Below, piece by piece: positions 26,534 to 35,555 of a stretch of 64,000 nucleotides of DNA. The stretch's first letter is position 1. Each line of letters starts with the position of its first letter. Under the pieces are notes generated by a model. The model searched no databases and was not told where the DNA came from. It worked only from the letters and a program-made list of their open reading frames with translations. Both the position numbers and the translations under genes were made by a program. This DNA is from Fidelibacterota bacterium (GTDB lineage: Bacteria > Pseudomonadota > Alphaproteobacteria > Rhodospirillales > Rhodospirillaceae). The stretch lies in the NCBI GenBank assembly GCA_947476895.1, contig CANJRX010000001.1, positions 558,865-622,864 of the forward strand, in the 5' to 3' direction.

Positions 26534-28156
26534 ATGACACTTAAAATTCAAACGGGCCGTGCGGTCCGTTGCGCCCTCATGAGCGCAGCACTTTGCACGT
26601 CCGTATCGACCTATGCGCTTGCCGCCAGCAGCGCCAAGACCAGCACCAATGTGAACTGCGAAAGCCTGACCGGCCTCGACCTTCCCAATGCGAAGGTGAC
26701 GGCGGCTCAATCCATCACTTCCGGCAAGTACCAGCCGGAAGGCGCCCGCGCCATGATCGAAAATCTGCCGCCCTTCTGCCGCGTGCGCGTGGTGGTGAGA
26801 CCGCAGATCAACGTCGAAATCTGGCTGCCGCTGAACGGTTGGAACGGCAAGCTCCTGGGCACGACGCCGGGCGGCGTGCTGGGTTCGCTCAGCATCGGCA
26901 ACACTGTGAAAGATTTGAAAGAGCTGACGAACGGTGTCGGCATCAACGGCCTCGCGCACGGGATTCAGCGCGGCTATGCCATGATGACCACCGACGGCGG
27001 TCACCTCTCGGCGGATGACACCTGGTGGAACGACCTCGGCCGCTTCCAGGATTTGGGCTACCGCGCCGGCCATGAAATGGCAGTCAAGGGCAAGACGGTA
27101 ACAACCGCCTTCTACACCCAGAAGCCTTCGCGCACGTACTTCAGCGGCTGCTCGGGTGCAGGCCGCGTCGCCATGATGGAAGCGCAACGTTACCCTGAAG
27201 ACTTCGACGGCATCGTCGCGGGCGAGCCGGGCCTCAACTGGGTTGACCTGATGACCGCCGAACTTTGGGCCACCTGGGCGACCACGGAAAAGCCGGAATA
27301 CAATCTGCCGGCCGCTAAAGTGCCGATGATCACGAAAGCCGCGATTGCACACTGCGATGCCGACGACGGCTTGAAGGACGGCATCATCAGCAATCCACCG
27401 GCCTGCAAATTTGACCCGGTCGTCCTGCAATGCAAAGGCGGCGTTGATGGTCCGGACTGTTTAACCGAAGGTCAGGTCGTCGGCCTGAAGCGCATCTATG
27501 CGGGCGCCATGACGCCGGATGGTCGCCGTATTTCGTACGGCCATGAAATCGGCAGCGAAGGCGGTTGGGGCCGCATGTACACCGGTATCAGCGACATCAA
27601 CATCGAAGGCGGCAACAGCAACCGCAACTACATCAAGCTCTCGGTGTTCAACGATCCGAAGTACGATCTGCGCACCTTCGACTGGAAACACGACTACGAT
27701 CTGATGAAGGAAAAGACCGCCTGGGCCATGGATGCGACGAGCCCTGATCTGTCGGGCTTCAAGGCGCGTGGCGGCAAGCTCATTTCGTACTATGGCTGGG
27801 CTGATGGTCTGGCGCCGTCGCGCCCCATCACGGAATACTACGACAGCGTCGTTGCCAAGATGGGCAACCGCGCCGAAGTGGAAAGCTTCTACCGTTTGTT
27901 CATGGTGCCCGGCATGGGTCACTGCAGCGGCGGTGTCGGCCCGAGCAAGTTTGATATGGTGACAGCGCTTGAGGGTTGGTCTGAAAAGGGCCAGGCGCCC
28001 GATCAGGTTATGGCGTCACGCGTTGATAAAGACGGCAAAGTGGACATGACCCGTCCGCTGTGCCCGTACCCGCAGGTGGCCAAGTACACCGGCACGGGTT
28101 CGATCAACGAAGCGAAGAACTTCTATTGCACCGCGACGTCGGCCGTTAAAAACTAA
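26534..28156 (+). CDS. Secreted tannase / feruloyl esterase family protein (copy 2)
   Basis: A 540-residue tandem paralogue of the gene before it, colinear along its length and with near-identical blocks such as VLQCKGG and FYRLFMVPGMGHCSGG. It has a signal peptide ending near YALAASS, the Ser motif GCSGAGRVAMMEAQ, the lid segment HCDADDGLKDGIISNPPAC and the His motif GMGHCSGG. Differences cluster in the lid (for example TPDGRRISYGHEIGSEGG), so the two copies probably differ in ester preference. It has its own promoter and terminator. GGGAGGAA precedes ATG 26534. The cluster suggests growth on plant phenolic esters. Confidence 0.92.
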   Translation: MTLKIQTGRAVRCALMSAALCTSVSTYALAASSAKTSTNVNCESLTGLDLPNAKVTAAQSITSGKYQPEGARAMIENLPPFCRVRVVVRPQINVEIWLPLNGWNGKLLGTTPGGVLGSLSIGNTVKDLKELTNGVGINGLAHGIQRGYAMMTTDGGHLSADDTWWNDLGRFQDLGYRAGHEMAVKGKTVTTAFYTQKPSRTYFSGCSGAGRVAMMEAQRYPEDFDGIVAGEPGLNWVDLMTAELWATWATTEKPEYNLPAAKVPMITKAAIAHCDADDGLKDGIISNPPACKFDPVVLQCKGGVDGPDCLTEGQVVGLKRIYAGAMTPDGRRISYGHEIGSEGGWGRMYTGISDINIEGGNSNRNYIKLSVFNDPKYDLRTFDWKHDYDLMKEKTAWAMDATSPDLSGFKARGGKLISYYGWADGLAPSRPITEYYDSVVAKMGNRAEVESFYRLFMVPGMGHCSGGVGPSKFDMVTALEGWSEKGQAPDQVMASRVDKDGKVDMTRPLCPYPQVAKYTGTGSINEAKNFYCTATSAVKN

Positions 28157-28180
28157 AACGGCTTTACTAACATTGATTGT

Positions 28181-28212
28181 GGCGGGCGCCGGAAACGGTG
28201 CCCGCCATTTTC
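28181..28212 (+). terminator. Rho-independent terminator of tannase 2
   Basis: GGCGGGCGCCG, loop GAAA, then CGGTGCCCGCC (28181-28206), with one G-T pair, followed by ATTTTCC. The arms nearly match the terminator of the first tannase gene, so gene and terminator were duplicated together. Confidence 0.88.
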
Positions 28213-28237
28213 CATTTCTAATCGACGATGTGATGAG

Positions 28238-30103
28238 TCACTGCGCGCACATCTTCTCTAGATCGGCGCGGACTTTCATAAGTACGTCGATCCAATCTCC
28301 CGCGCGGCTCTGACGATAAAGCGTAGCCGTGTCGTACCAGGGGCTGTCGCTGCGCGCGAGCAGCCAGCGCCAATCGGGATTAAAAGGCAGCAGCACCCAC
28401 ACCGGCCGCCCCATGGCGCCGGCCAAATGCACCACACTGGTGTCGACACTGACGATGACATCAACAAGATCACACAGCGCTGCCGTGTCGGAAAAATCCG
28501 CGAGCTGATCGCCGAAGGTGCGGATATCGGCGCGCGTCCGCAGAACCGCGCGGTCTGCCTCGGATACTTCCTTTTGCAGGCTGATGTATTCAAAACCCTC
28601 AGGTAAAGCCTGCGCCAAGTCGGCCAAAGCGATGCTGCGGTTGTGGTCGTTCTTATGCTTTCTGTTGCCGCTCCAAGCCAGGCCGATGCGGCGCTTATCG
28701 GTTTTGCCAAGAATGGCCTGCCACTTCTCGCGCTGTGCCGCCGTGCTGTGTAAATAGCCCGCCGAAAACGGAATCGAACTGGCATCGGTATTGAAGGCGC
28801 GCGGCAGGCTTCCTAAAGGGCAATGCATGTCAAAGGCCGGAAGGGATTCGCCGTACGGAATCACCTGCGCTACGCCCGGAAGATCCGACATCAAACCAAC
28901 AAGCGGCTTGCGCACTTCTAAGAGAACACGCGCCCCTTGCTCGTGAAGCAGCTTTGCATAGCGCGAAAACTGCAGCGCATCACCGAAGCCTTGATCGGCA
29001 TGCAGCAGAATTGTTTTGCCGCGCACGGACTCTGCGCCAAGCCACAACGGCTGCGCGAAGGTTCTTGGTGCGAGGTCCAAGTTGGCAACCTTCCAGCGCC
29101 ACTCGTGGCCGGCCCAGCCCTTTTTAAAATCACCCAGCTGCAGGAAACATAAACTCATGTTCCAATGCGCATCGGCATGATCGGGATTGGCTGCAATCGC
29201 TTGCTCATAACTCTTCACGGCTTCGCTGCGGCGGCCCACGTCGGCCAGCGTCACGCCGCGATTACTCCAGGCATCGGCAAAGGTCGGATCAAGTGCAACA
29301 GCGCGGTCGTAATTCTCCACGGCTTCGTCATAGCGCCGCACATAGTCCAGCGCCGCACCGCGATTGTTCCAGGCTTTGGACATGTCGGGCGCAAGGCTGA
29401 GGGCGCGGTCATAGCTCTCTAACGCCGCCCCATAGTTTTGCTGGTCATGCAAAGCGATACCGCGATTGTTCCAGGCTTCGGTCGACGCGGGATTCAATGC
29501 GATGGCTTTATCGTAATTCTCCAACGCCGCGCCAACATCACCACTTTCTTTGAGCGCCAGCCCACAGGTGTTGTAGGCGTCGGCGTAGTCGGGTTTGTGG
29601 ATGATGGCCTGGCGATAACTTTTGATCGCCTCGGCGTAGTTTTTCATTTCGTGCAGCGCGAGGCCGCGATTGTACCACGCTTCGGCGTAGTCGGATCTTT
29701 GGGCGAGCGCTGCGTCGTAGGCTATCGCGGCTTCGCCGTAGCGTCGCAAGGCCCTCAAAGCATTCCCGCGATTGTTCAGTGCGCTGACAAAATCGGCCTT
29801 CAGCGCGAGCGCTTTATCGAAGCACTCCAACGCTTGTGCAGGTTGCTTCAATTCGAGAAACGCAGCGCCACGATTATTATAAGCCAAGTGATGCGGCGTG
29901 ATCTCAAGCGCTGCGCCAATCACATCGGCGGCGCGCTGAAACTCTTTATTTTGCAGCGCGATCACACCCAATAAATGTTGTGCGTCGAAGTGCGCCGGCT
30001 TGGCGCGCAATAGGCTCTCGCAGACGCCTTGCGCCTCCGCGAGCCGGCCTTCGCGGTACAGCGTCACGGCGTCTTGTAGATTGGGGGATTGATTGTTTGT
30101 CAT
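28238..30103 (-). CDS. TPR-repeat glycosyltransferase-like protein
   Basis: A 621-residue protein. Residues 1 to about 330 are roughly ten tetratricopeptide repeats with the consensus AWNNRG or AYNNRG, spaced 34 residues apart (YNRGLALHEMKNYAEAIKSY and similar). The C-terminal half (about 350-620) has a GT-B-type fold with ILLHADQGFGDALQFSRY, RIGLAWSGNRKHKND and VDVIVSVDTSVVHLAGAMG, like ADP-heptose:LPS transferases (GT9). Proteins of this layout often modify surface polysaccharides or proteins. It has no signal peptide. It diverges from the ArsC-like gene. Confidence 0.87.
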   Translation of the reverse strand: MTNNQSPNLQDAVTLYREGRLAEAQGVCESLLRAKPAHFDAQHLLGVIALQNKEFQRAADVIGAALEITPHHLAYNNRGAAFLELKQPAQALECFDKALALKADFVSALNNRGNALRALRRYGEAAIAYDAALAQRSDYAEAWYNRGLALHEMKNYAEAIKSYRQAIIHKPDYADAYNTCGLALKESGDVGAALENYDKAIALNPASTEAWNNRGIALHDQQNYGAALESYDRALSLAPDMSKAWNNRGAALDYVRRYDEAVENYDRAVALDPTFADAWSNRGVTLADVGRRSEAVKSYEQAIAANPDHADAHWNMSLCFLQLGDFKKGWAGHEWRWKVANLDLAPRTFAQPLWLGAESVRGKTILLHADQGFGDALQFSRYAKLLHEQGARVLLEVRKPLVGLMSDLPGVAQVIPYGESLPAFDMHCPLGSLPRAFNTDASSIPFSAGYLHSTAAQREKWQAILGKTDKRRIGLAWSGNRKHKNDHNRSIALADLAQALPEGFEYISLQKEVSEADRAVLRTRADIRTFGDQLADFSDTAALCDLVDVIVSVDTSVVHLAGAMGRPVWVLLPFNPDWRWLLARSDSPWYDTATLYRQSRAGDWIDVLMKVRADLEKMCAQ

Positions 30104-30149
30104 CGGCGCCTCACCCTAGCGCACCGCCGCATTTATTTCGAGGCTTGCC

Positions 30150-30494
30150 ATGACCCTGACGCTCTACGGCATCAAGAACTGCGACACTATCAAGAAAGCC
30201 CGTAGCTGGCTGGATAAGAAGGGTGTGGCCTATACGTTCCACGATTATAAAGTCGCCGGAATCGACGCGAAGCGCCTCAAGGTTTGGGCGGGTGAGGTGG
30301 GGTGGGAGGCGCTGCTCAATCGCGCCGGCACAACGTTCCGGAAACTGCCCGAGGACGACAAACAAAATCTCGACGCCGGCAAAGCCGTCGCGCTGATGGT
30401 CGCACAGCCTTCAATGATCAAACGGCCCGTCGCGGAGAAAGGCGGCAAGTTGATCGTAGGCTTTAAGCCGGAGATTTATGAAAAGGCTTTTTAG
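30150..30494 (+). CDS. ArsC/Spx-family thioredoxin-fold protein (YffB-like)
   Basis: A 114-residue thioredoxin-fold protein beginning TLTLYGIKNCDTIKKARSWL, with a single Cys in the KNCDT loop rather than a CXXC. It also has MIKRPVAEKGGKLIVGF, the substrate-loop Arg-Pro motif of arsenate-reductase-like proteins. Most proteins of this YffB branch are not proven arsenate reductases, and no arsenic genes are nearby. Glutathione-linked thiol chemistry is likely. The last codon and stop overlap the converging exporter gene by 4 bp. Confidence 0.88.
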   Translation: MTLTLYGIKNCDTIKKARSWLDKKGVAYTFHDYKVAGIDAKRLKVWAGEVGWEALLNRAGTTFRKLPEDDKQNLDAGKAVALMVAQPSMIKRPVAEKGGKLIVGFKPEIYEKAF

Positions 30495-31744
30495 CTCGCC
30501 GTGGCAATGCCGCCGGCTGTCGGCTGAAACAGCCGGCCCTTCTCGGTAATCAGCACCGCAATTAGACCCGCGAAGGCGCACAGCACGAAGCCCAGCATCA
30601 AGGGTCTGACCGTGCCGTCAAAATGCTGGCCGACAAAAAAGCCGACGAGCGCGCCGCCGATGGTGGTGCAAAAACCTTGCACCGATGACGCAGTGCCAGC
30701 GATGTGGCCCAAGGGCTCCATAGCCATAGAGCTGAAGTTCGGCGCCATCAATCCGAAGAAGAACATGAGGCAGGCTTGAAGGGCCGTAAAGGTCCAAAGG
30801 TTCTCATAGCCTGCAAAAACCACCACGCAGTGAACCAGCGCAACGCTGGCGTAGCCGATCATGGCGGCATGCGAGACCAGGCGCGTACCCAGCTTGCCGA
30901 CGATGCGCGCATTCACAAGCGACGCAATCGCCATGAAACCGGCGATCAACGCAAAGTTCAGCGTGAAAAATACCGGCTCATCGAAGACTTCGACAAAGAC
31001 TTGTTGGGCCGAATTGATGAAGCCGAAAGGACCACCAAGCAACAACGTTGTCGCCAGCATGTAGCCCATAGCGATGCGGTTAGTCAGTGTGTAGCGAAAG
31101 GCATGCGCGATAGCGCTGGGAGAGAGCGGCATACGGTCTTCAGGGTGCAGCGTTTCAGGAAGACGCAAGCCGGCCCAGGTCATGACCACAACGCCGAAGA
31201 CCGCGAGACAGGCGAAAATTCCGCGCCAGGGCGCGAATTGCAGAATCACCTGGCCGATGGATGGCGCCAAAATCGGAACCGCCAGAAAGACAATCATGGT
31301 CAGCGACATCACGCGCGCCATCTGCCGGCCTGCGAAACGGTCGCGTACAATGGAAACCACCAGCACGCGGCTGGCCGCGGCGCCGATGCCTTGCAGAATA
31401 CGGGCTGCCAGCAGCATTTCGAACGACGTTGCCAGCGCCGCCATCACACCGAAGATGACATAAATCGTCATGCCGGTTTGCAGCACGCGCTTGCGTCCGA
31501 AGCGATCTGATAGCGGGCCATAAACAAGCTGCGCGCAGCCGAACCCGAGCATATAAGCCGTGATGACCCATTGGCGGCCGTTCTCGGTCGCCACGCCAAG
31601 ATCCTGACCGATGGCGGCAAGCGCCGGCATCATGGAATCAATCGCGAAGGCGTTCACCGCCATGATCGCGGCCACAAGGGCGACGAATTGTTTGAATCCG
31701 ATGTCAGGCCGCGCATTTATGGGCGCGGTTTCAAGCGTCGTCAC
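30491..31744 (-). CDS. Bcr/CflA family multidrug MFS exporter
   Basis: A 417-residue, 12-helix (DHA1) antiporter. Helix 1 reads FKQFVALVAAIMAVNAFAIDSMMPALAAIGQDL, the loop 2-3 motif is YGPLSDRFGRKRVLQ, and motif C-like LQGIGAAASRVLVVSIVRDRF follows. This pattern is that of Bcr/CflA proteins, which export bicyclomycin, sulfonamides or cysteine-related compounds. The substrate here is unknown. There is no regulator next to it. It faces the small membrane-protein gene upstream. Confidence 0.9.
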   Translation of the reverse strand: MTTLETAPINARPDIGFKQFVALVAAIMAVNAFAIDSMMPALAAIGQDLGVATENGRQWVITAYMLGFGCAQLVYGPLSDRFGRKRVLQTGMTIYVIFGVMAALATSFEMLLAARILQGIGAAASRVLVVSIVRDRFAGRQMARVMSLTMIVFLAVPILAPSIGQVILQFAPWRGIFACLAVFGVVVMTWAGLRLPETLHPEDRMPLSPSAIAHAFRYTLTNRIAMGYMLATTLLLGGPFGFINSAQQVFVEVFDEPVFFTLNFALIAGFMAIASLVNARIVGKLGTRLVSHAAMIGYASVALVHCVVVFAGYENLWTFTALQACLMFFFGLMAPNFSSMAMEPLGHIAGTASSVQGFCTTIGGALVGFFVGQHFDGTVRPLMLGFVLCAFAGLIAVLITEKGRLFQPTAGGIATAS

Positions 31745-31881
31745 GAAGCACCTATCGAAAAATACGCGTATGCCGCGTCATCAGCCACAGCATCGCGGCG
31801 TGATCAAGGCGGCAGATAACAAAACGTTGAGAGAGGGATAAAGGGCGAGGGCGTTCGCATGGCCTCGCGAGATAAAGGAAA

Positions 31882-31910
31882 ACGCCGGACTCGGGTGACG
31901 AGGCCGGCGT
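31882..31910 (-). terminator. Terminator of the 33-residue membrane protein gene
   Basis: On the minus strand ACGCCGG-CCTCG, a short loop and CGAG-t-CCGGCGT form a stem followed directly by TTTTCC. It begins 6 nt after the small gene's stop, which supports that gene being real. Confidence 0.75.
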
Positions 31911-31915
31911 AGCTT

Positions 31916-32017
31916 TTACGAGAGTGAGTAAATGGACCCGAGGACGGCGGCGACCATGAAGCCTGATACCAACAAGGTTGCCGTATTTTCGAGGAGTTCA
32001 GCGTACCGTTTCTGCAT
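31916..32017 (-). CDS. Small hydrophobic protein, 33 residues, single membrane segment
   Basis: The product begins MQKRYAELLENTATLL and ends AAVLGSIYSLS: a short charged helix followed by about 17 hydrophobic residues, so a one-pass membrane peptide. The ribosome site TAGGAGA lies 6 nt before the ATG, and a strong terminator follows the stop. It therefore forms a complete small transcription unit, although it is shorter than usual ORF cut-offs. I do not recognise the family. A role as regulator of a membrane complex is only a possibility. The 200 bp upstream (32018-32220) hold no other gene. Confidence 0.6.
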   Translation of the reverse strand: MQKRYAELLENTATLLVSGFMVAAVLGSIYSLS

Positions 32018-32220
32018 TGTGATCTCCTAGTTTGGTCCCCTTCATGGCCACCAATGTAACAAGGCAGCCGAATGCTGCAATGCACAACAACGCAAGGTTG
32101 GCTTGACCCTAACGCATGCCTAGTTCGTTGTTTTTTAAGTGATTTTACAGGAATAAGGGCTGGGTCAGCCTAGTGTGCACCGCACGCAGCGGACGCAGAA
32201 AATCAAGCAATATTAGTAAG

Positions 32221-32580
32221 TTAGACCGATACCAGCCGGATTGGCCGATTGAAGACGTCGAGCACGTCTTCCAGGCTATGAGCTTGGTTCAACAGCTTCT
32301 GTCGGTGGTGCACAACGTACTGCCCTTTGCGGGCCAGCTGAGCCTTCGACCGATTCTTCGCCGGACCAACTTTGGAAATCACGAAAAGCGGATTTTCCTG
32401 GCTGTGGCGAAAGACCATGAAGCTCGCGGCTTCCGTTCCCAAATTGATGGCGTAGTCGCGCCACTCGCCTTTGCTCACGCGTGATGCGTAAAGGCCCAAA
32501 AGCCGATTCAACTCAGCGCGCGTGAAGTGCAGGTATGGGGGTTTGCGCCGGTGGTCCGAGAGACGAACGACCGTGGCCAT
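32221..32580 (-). CDS. DUF2794 family protein
   Basis: A 119-residue protein with the DUF2794 pattern. TVVRLSDHRRKPPYLHFTRA leads, followed by ELNRLLGLYASRVSKGEWRD, then YAINLGTEAASFMVFRHSQE with NPLFVISKV, and a Lys/Arg-rich end. The family is small, conserved across Alphaproteobacteria and without known function. ATG 32580 (MATVVRLSD) is preferred to 32616, because the family starts at that point and the extra 12 residues look non-native. It lies alone on its transcript, as far as can be seen. Confidence 0.85.
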   Translation of the reverse strand: MATVVRLSDHRRKPPYLHFTRAELNRLLGLYASRVSKGEWRDYAINLGTEAASFMVFRHSQENPLFVISKVGPAKNRSKAQLARKGQYVVHHRQKLLNQAHSLEDVLDVFNRPIRLVSV

Positions 32581-32708
32581 GAGTTCTATCGACCTTGGAT
32601 CGAGACACAGCGGCACATGACAGTATCTTTTCAGACTGCCGCGACTTGATCAAGAGGCCGGAAACACAGGCTTAAATGCCTGTAATGAAATTTATAATGG
32701 AAAACGGC

Positions 32709-32990
32709 TTAGTAGCCGGATGATCCGAGCTGCTGGTTTTTGCGGTCGGGGTCGGGGCGGTCGAAGCAATTCGCTGTGCCGATGGTGGCATAGCAATAGC
32801 GGCTTACGCGCTCGGCACCTTCGCCGGGCGGACGGGTCGAACAGGCGCGGTCGGCCAGCCAACCATCAGCCTGGGTGCACTGAATTCCCATGCTTTGGGC
32901 ATAGACCGTGTCGGGATCACCGGCGCAGCCCGAAAGGCAGGCCATCACCAGAACCGCAACACATGCGCCGAGCGCTCTACGCGAAAACAT
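32709..32990 (-). CDS. Small lipoprotein
   Basis: A 93-residue protein with a signal peptide MFSRRALGACVAVLVMACLSGC whose lipobox LSGC places the acylated Cys at residue 22. The mature part has six further Cys (Gln-Cys-Thr, Ala-Cys-Ser, Tyr-Cys-Tyr, Asn-Cys-Phe among them), suggesting disulfides in the periplasm. It ends in a Pro/Asp/Arg-rich tail. I do not recognise a family. Asp at position +2 is absent (Ala follows Cys), which in enterobacterial rules would favour outer-membrane sorting. Confidence 0.75.
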   Translation of the reverse strand: MFSRRALGACVAVLVMACLSGCAGDPDTVYAQSMGIQCTQADGWLADRACSTRPPGEGAERVSRYCYATIGTANCFDRPDPDRKNQQLGSSGY

Positions 32991-33314
32991 TGGAAACCTC
33001 GTTCTTTTGCCAAAAGCTAGGTTCGGGCCCGCATTTTAAGCCCTATTTTAGCCGAGGCAGTTTCCCCGGCGGAGGTTAATAAACCCTAAAATATGGCTCC
33101 CGGGCGGGTCCTTTCAGGCGGTTTTAGAGGCCTTGGCCGTTGCCATGCTTGAATTGCCAGGAGCGCTTCAAATCATTATGTTCGGGCACGTTTTTTGGCC
33201 CGTCCGGCGGGGCTGAAGGTGCCGGTTCCGCCCTCTGGTGGCTTTGCCCCGAGGCGGGTTCCCGGTCCCTTCATGTCCCCGGTGATGCGACCTCGTAAAT
33301 AAAAGGAATTCCCG
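32991..33314. other. Divergent intergenic region, no gene seen
   Basis: 324 bp between the lipoprotein gene and the TPR gene. It presumably carries both promoters, but no strong -35/-10 pair stands out. A ribosome site AAGGA (33302-33306) serves the TTG start at 33315. No RNA gene or repeat was recognised. Confidence 0.4.
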
Positions 33315-34136
33315 TTGAGTGATTCTAAGAAGGCCATTCAGCTGAAGGCCAAGAAGGAAAAGGCGGCGGCCGATGATGCCGATGCCGAATTCGCAGGCCT
33401 GATGTCGGAGATCGAGACCGATCTGCGCGCCGATGAGTTCAAGAAAATCTGGTCCAAATATGGCAACCTCATTGTCGTGCTGGCGGTACTCTTGGTCGGC
33501 GGCGCGACAGGCTTCGAACTCTACCGCCAATATGCGGTTAAACAGCACGAAGCCGTTGCGCGCCGTTATGAGCTGGCGGTTCTCGCGGTCGAAGGCGGCA
33601 AGGTCGACGACGCCATCAAACAATTCGGCGATGTTGTAAAAGAAAACGTTGAAGGCTACAGCGCGCTCGCGCGTCTCAGCCAAGCGTCTCTGCAGGTTCA
33701 GAAGAACGAATTGGATGCTGCCATCGCCAACTACAAAGCGCTGGCGGCCGATCAAAAAGCCGATCCGGTGTTCCGTGATGTCGCCGTTGTGTTGCAAGTG
33801 CTGCACAGCCTCGACCGCGAAGACCCCAAGACTTTGGAAGCTGTGCTGACACCGGTCACCAGCCCCAACAACGCCTTCAATATGTCGGCCCTAGAACTGC
33901 AGGCGCTGCTCGCCGCCAAACAAGGCGACACGACGCGGGCTGTAAAAATTCTGGCTCAGATCACGAGCGATACGTCGGTGCCGCCGTCTTTGCGTGAACG
34001 CGCTGAAGATCTCACCAAGCTTTATCAGTCCGGCGTCACGCCGCCGCCGCCGCTGCCTGCTAGTGTAGTGCCTGCGGCTGCTCCGCCGGCTGCGCCTGCT
34101 CCCGCTGTGGCTCCGGCTCCGGCGGCAAAACCGTAA
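33315..34136 (+). CDS. YfgM-like TPR protein, membrane anchored
   Basis: A 273-residue protein. The cytoplasmic N-terminus (about 1-50) is charged, one membrane helix follows (NLIVVLAVLLVGGATGFELY), then a periplasmic TPR region resembling YfgM/PF09976. The C-terminus is Pro/Ala-rich (PPPPLPASVVPAAAPP and more). YfgM is an ancillary SecYEG partner that hands exported proteins to periplasmic chaperones. Here, as in many proteobacteria, the gene directly precedes bamB and der. TTG 33315 is the start: AAGGA is 8 nt upstream and no ATG fits. Confidence 0.85.
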   Translation: MSDSKKAIQLKAKKEKAAADDADAEFAGLMSEIETDLRADEFKKIWSKYGNLIVVLAVLLVGGATGFELYRQYAVKQHEAVARRYELAVLAVEGGKVDDAIKQFGDVVKENVEGYSALARLSQASLQVQKNELDAAIANYKALAADQKADPVFRDVAVVLQVLHSLDREDPKTLEAVLTPVTSPNNAFNMSALELQALLAAKQGDTTRAVKILAQITSDTSVPPSLRERAEDLTKLYQSGVTPPPPLPASVVPAAAPPAAPAPAVAPAPAAKP

Positions 34137-34186
34137 GCATGCGTTTCGGCTCTGTCTTTAGTCAGTCTTTTAGGTGTCGTGGTTTT

Positions 34187-35530
34187 ATGATCAATCGTAG
34201 GCGCATTGCTCTTCTCCCGCTTTTGATGGTCGTGGTTGTCGGCCTTTCGGGCTGCGACACCTTGAGCGGCCTGTTCACCTCGGAAGACAAAGATAAATTG
34301 CCCGGCACGCGTATTTCGGTGCTGGCCTTGGAGCGCGAGCTGCGCCCCAACGTCGATGCCGTCGATACGCAGATCATCCTGCCGCGTCCTGAAGACACCA
34401 CCAGCTGGCCCGGCGCCGGCGGTTTGTCGCACCATGCCATGCACCACTTGGTTATCAGCGATACGCCCAAACGCGTCTGGACCGTAAGCGCCGGCGAAGG
34501 TTCCGGTTTACGCAATCGCGCCTTCGCGGAACCGATTGTCGCGGACGGCCACATCTACACGATGGATGCCGATGGCCTTGTGAGTTCCTACAATGCGGCC
34601 ACCGGCAAGCGCGCCTGGCGCGTGCCGACCGCGCCGCGCACCGAACGCCAAAATGCTTTCTTGGGTGGCGCGCTGTGCATTGAAGGCAACCGCCTGTTTG
34701 TCACGAGCGGCGCCGCGCAGGTGTTGGCGCTGGACGCCACCACCGGCAAAGAAATCTGGCGCGTGTCAGTGGAAACGCCCGTGCGTGCAGCCCCCACAGT
34801 CAACGCCGGCCGCGTCTTTGTCGTCACGGTCGAGAACGAACTGACGGCGCTCTCCGCCGATACGGGCCGCAAGCTCTGGACCTATACCGGCGCGCCCACG
34901 CCCACAATCTTGCTGGGTGGCTCCGCCCCCGCAGTTGACGGCGGCGTCGTGGTCGCAACGCTTTCCAGCGGCGAGTTAGTGGCTTTGCGCAGCGACAACG
35001 GTGTCTCGCTCTGGAACGAAAACCTCGTGGCCTCGCGTCGTACGGAAGCTGCCGCAAACTTGCCTGACATTGCCGCGCGCGCGGTCATCGACAAAGGCCG
35101 CGTCTATGCCGTGGGCCAATCGGGCGTGCTGGCCGCCATCGATTTGCGCACAGGTCGCCGGGTGTGGGACGTGCCCGTGGCGGGCATTTACGAGCCTTGG
35201 ATCGCGGGAGATTTCCTGTTTGCCATCACGCTGGACGGCGAAGCCGTCTGCATCGACGCGCGCTCAGGCCGCATCCTCTGGGTGACGCAGCTGCCGCGTT
35301 TCGACAACGAAACGAAACGCACCGGCCGCATTGTCTGGGCCGGTCCGGCGCTGGTCAGCGACCGCCTCATTCTGGTCGGCTCCAACAGCGAAGCCTTGTC
35401 GCTCTCGCCTTATTCGGGCGCGGTGCTTGGTAAGATCGATCTGCGCTCCAGCGCCGCCATGGCGCCCGTGTTCGCCAACGGCTCCATGTTTGTGCTGGAC
35501 GACGACGGCGATCTGTCGGCTTACCGTTAA
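34187..35530 (+). CDS. bamB: Outer membrane assembly lipoprotein BamB
   Basis: A 447-residue lipoprotein with a PQQ-like eight-bladed beta-propeller. Start ATG 34187 gives an ideal lipoprotein signal (MINRRRIALLPLLMVVVVGL, then SGC); the ATG at 34139 would add 16 unlikely residues. Blade motifs such as YNAATGKRAWRV, LDATTGKEIWRV, LSADTGRKLWTY and IDLRTGRRVWDV recur at about 45-residue intervals. BamB is a scaffold in the BAM complex that inserts beta-barrel proteins, which would include the autotransporter in this window. Gene order yfgM-bamB-der is conserved. Confidence 0.94.
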   Translation: MINRRRIALLPLLMVVVVGLSGCDTLSGLFTSEDKDKLPGTRISVLALERELRPNVDAVDTQIILPRPEDTTSWPGAGGLSHHAMHHLVISDTPKRVWTVSAGEGSGLRNRAFAEPIVADGHIYTMDADGLVSSYNAATGKRAWRVPTAPRTERQNAFLGGALCIEGNRLFVTSGAAQVLALDATTGKEIWRVSVETPVRAAPTVNAGRVFVVTVENELTALSADTGRKLWTYTGAPTPTILLGGSAPAVDGGVVVATLSSGELVALRSDNGVSLWNENLVASRRTEAAANLPDIAARAVIDKGRVYAVGQSGVLAAIDLRTGRRVWDVPVAGIYEPWIAGDFLFAITLDGEAVCIDARSGRILWVTQLPRFDNETKRTGRIVWAGPALVSDRLILVGSNSEALSLSPYSGAVLGKIDLRSSAAMAPVFANGSMFVLDDDGDLSAYR

Positions 35531-35555
35531 TCACGTCGTATAGGGCTATACATCC

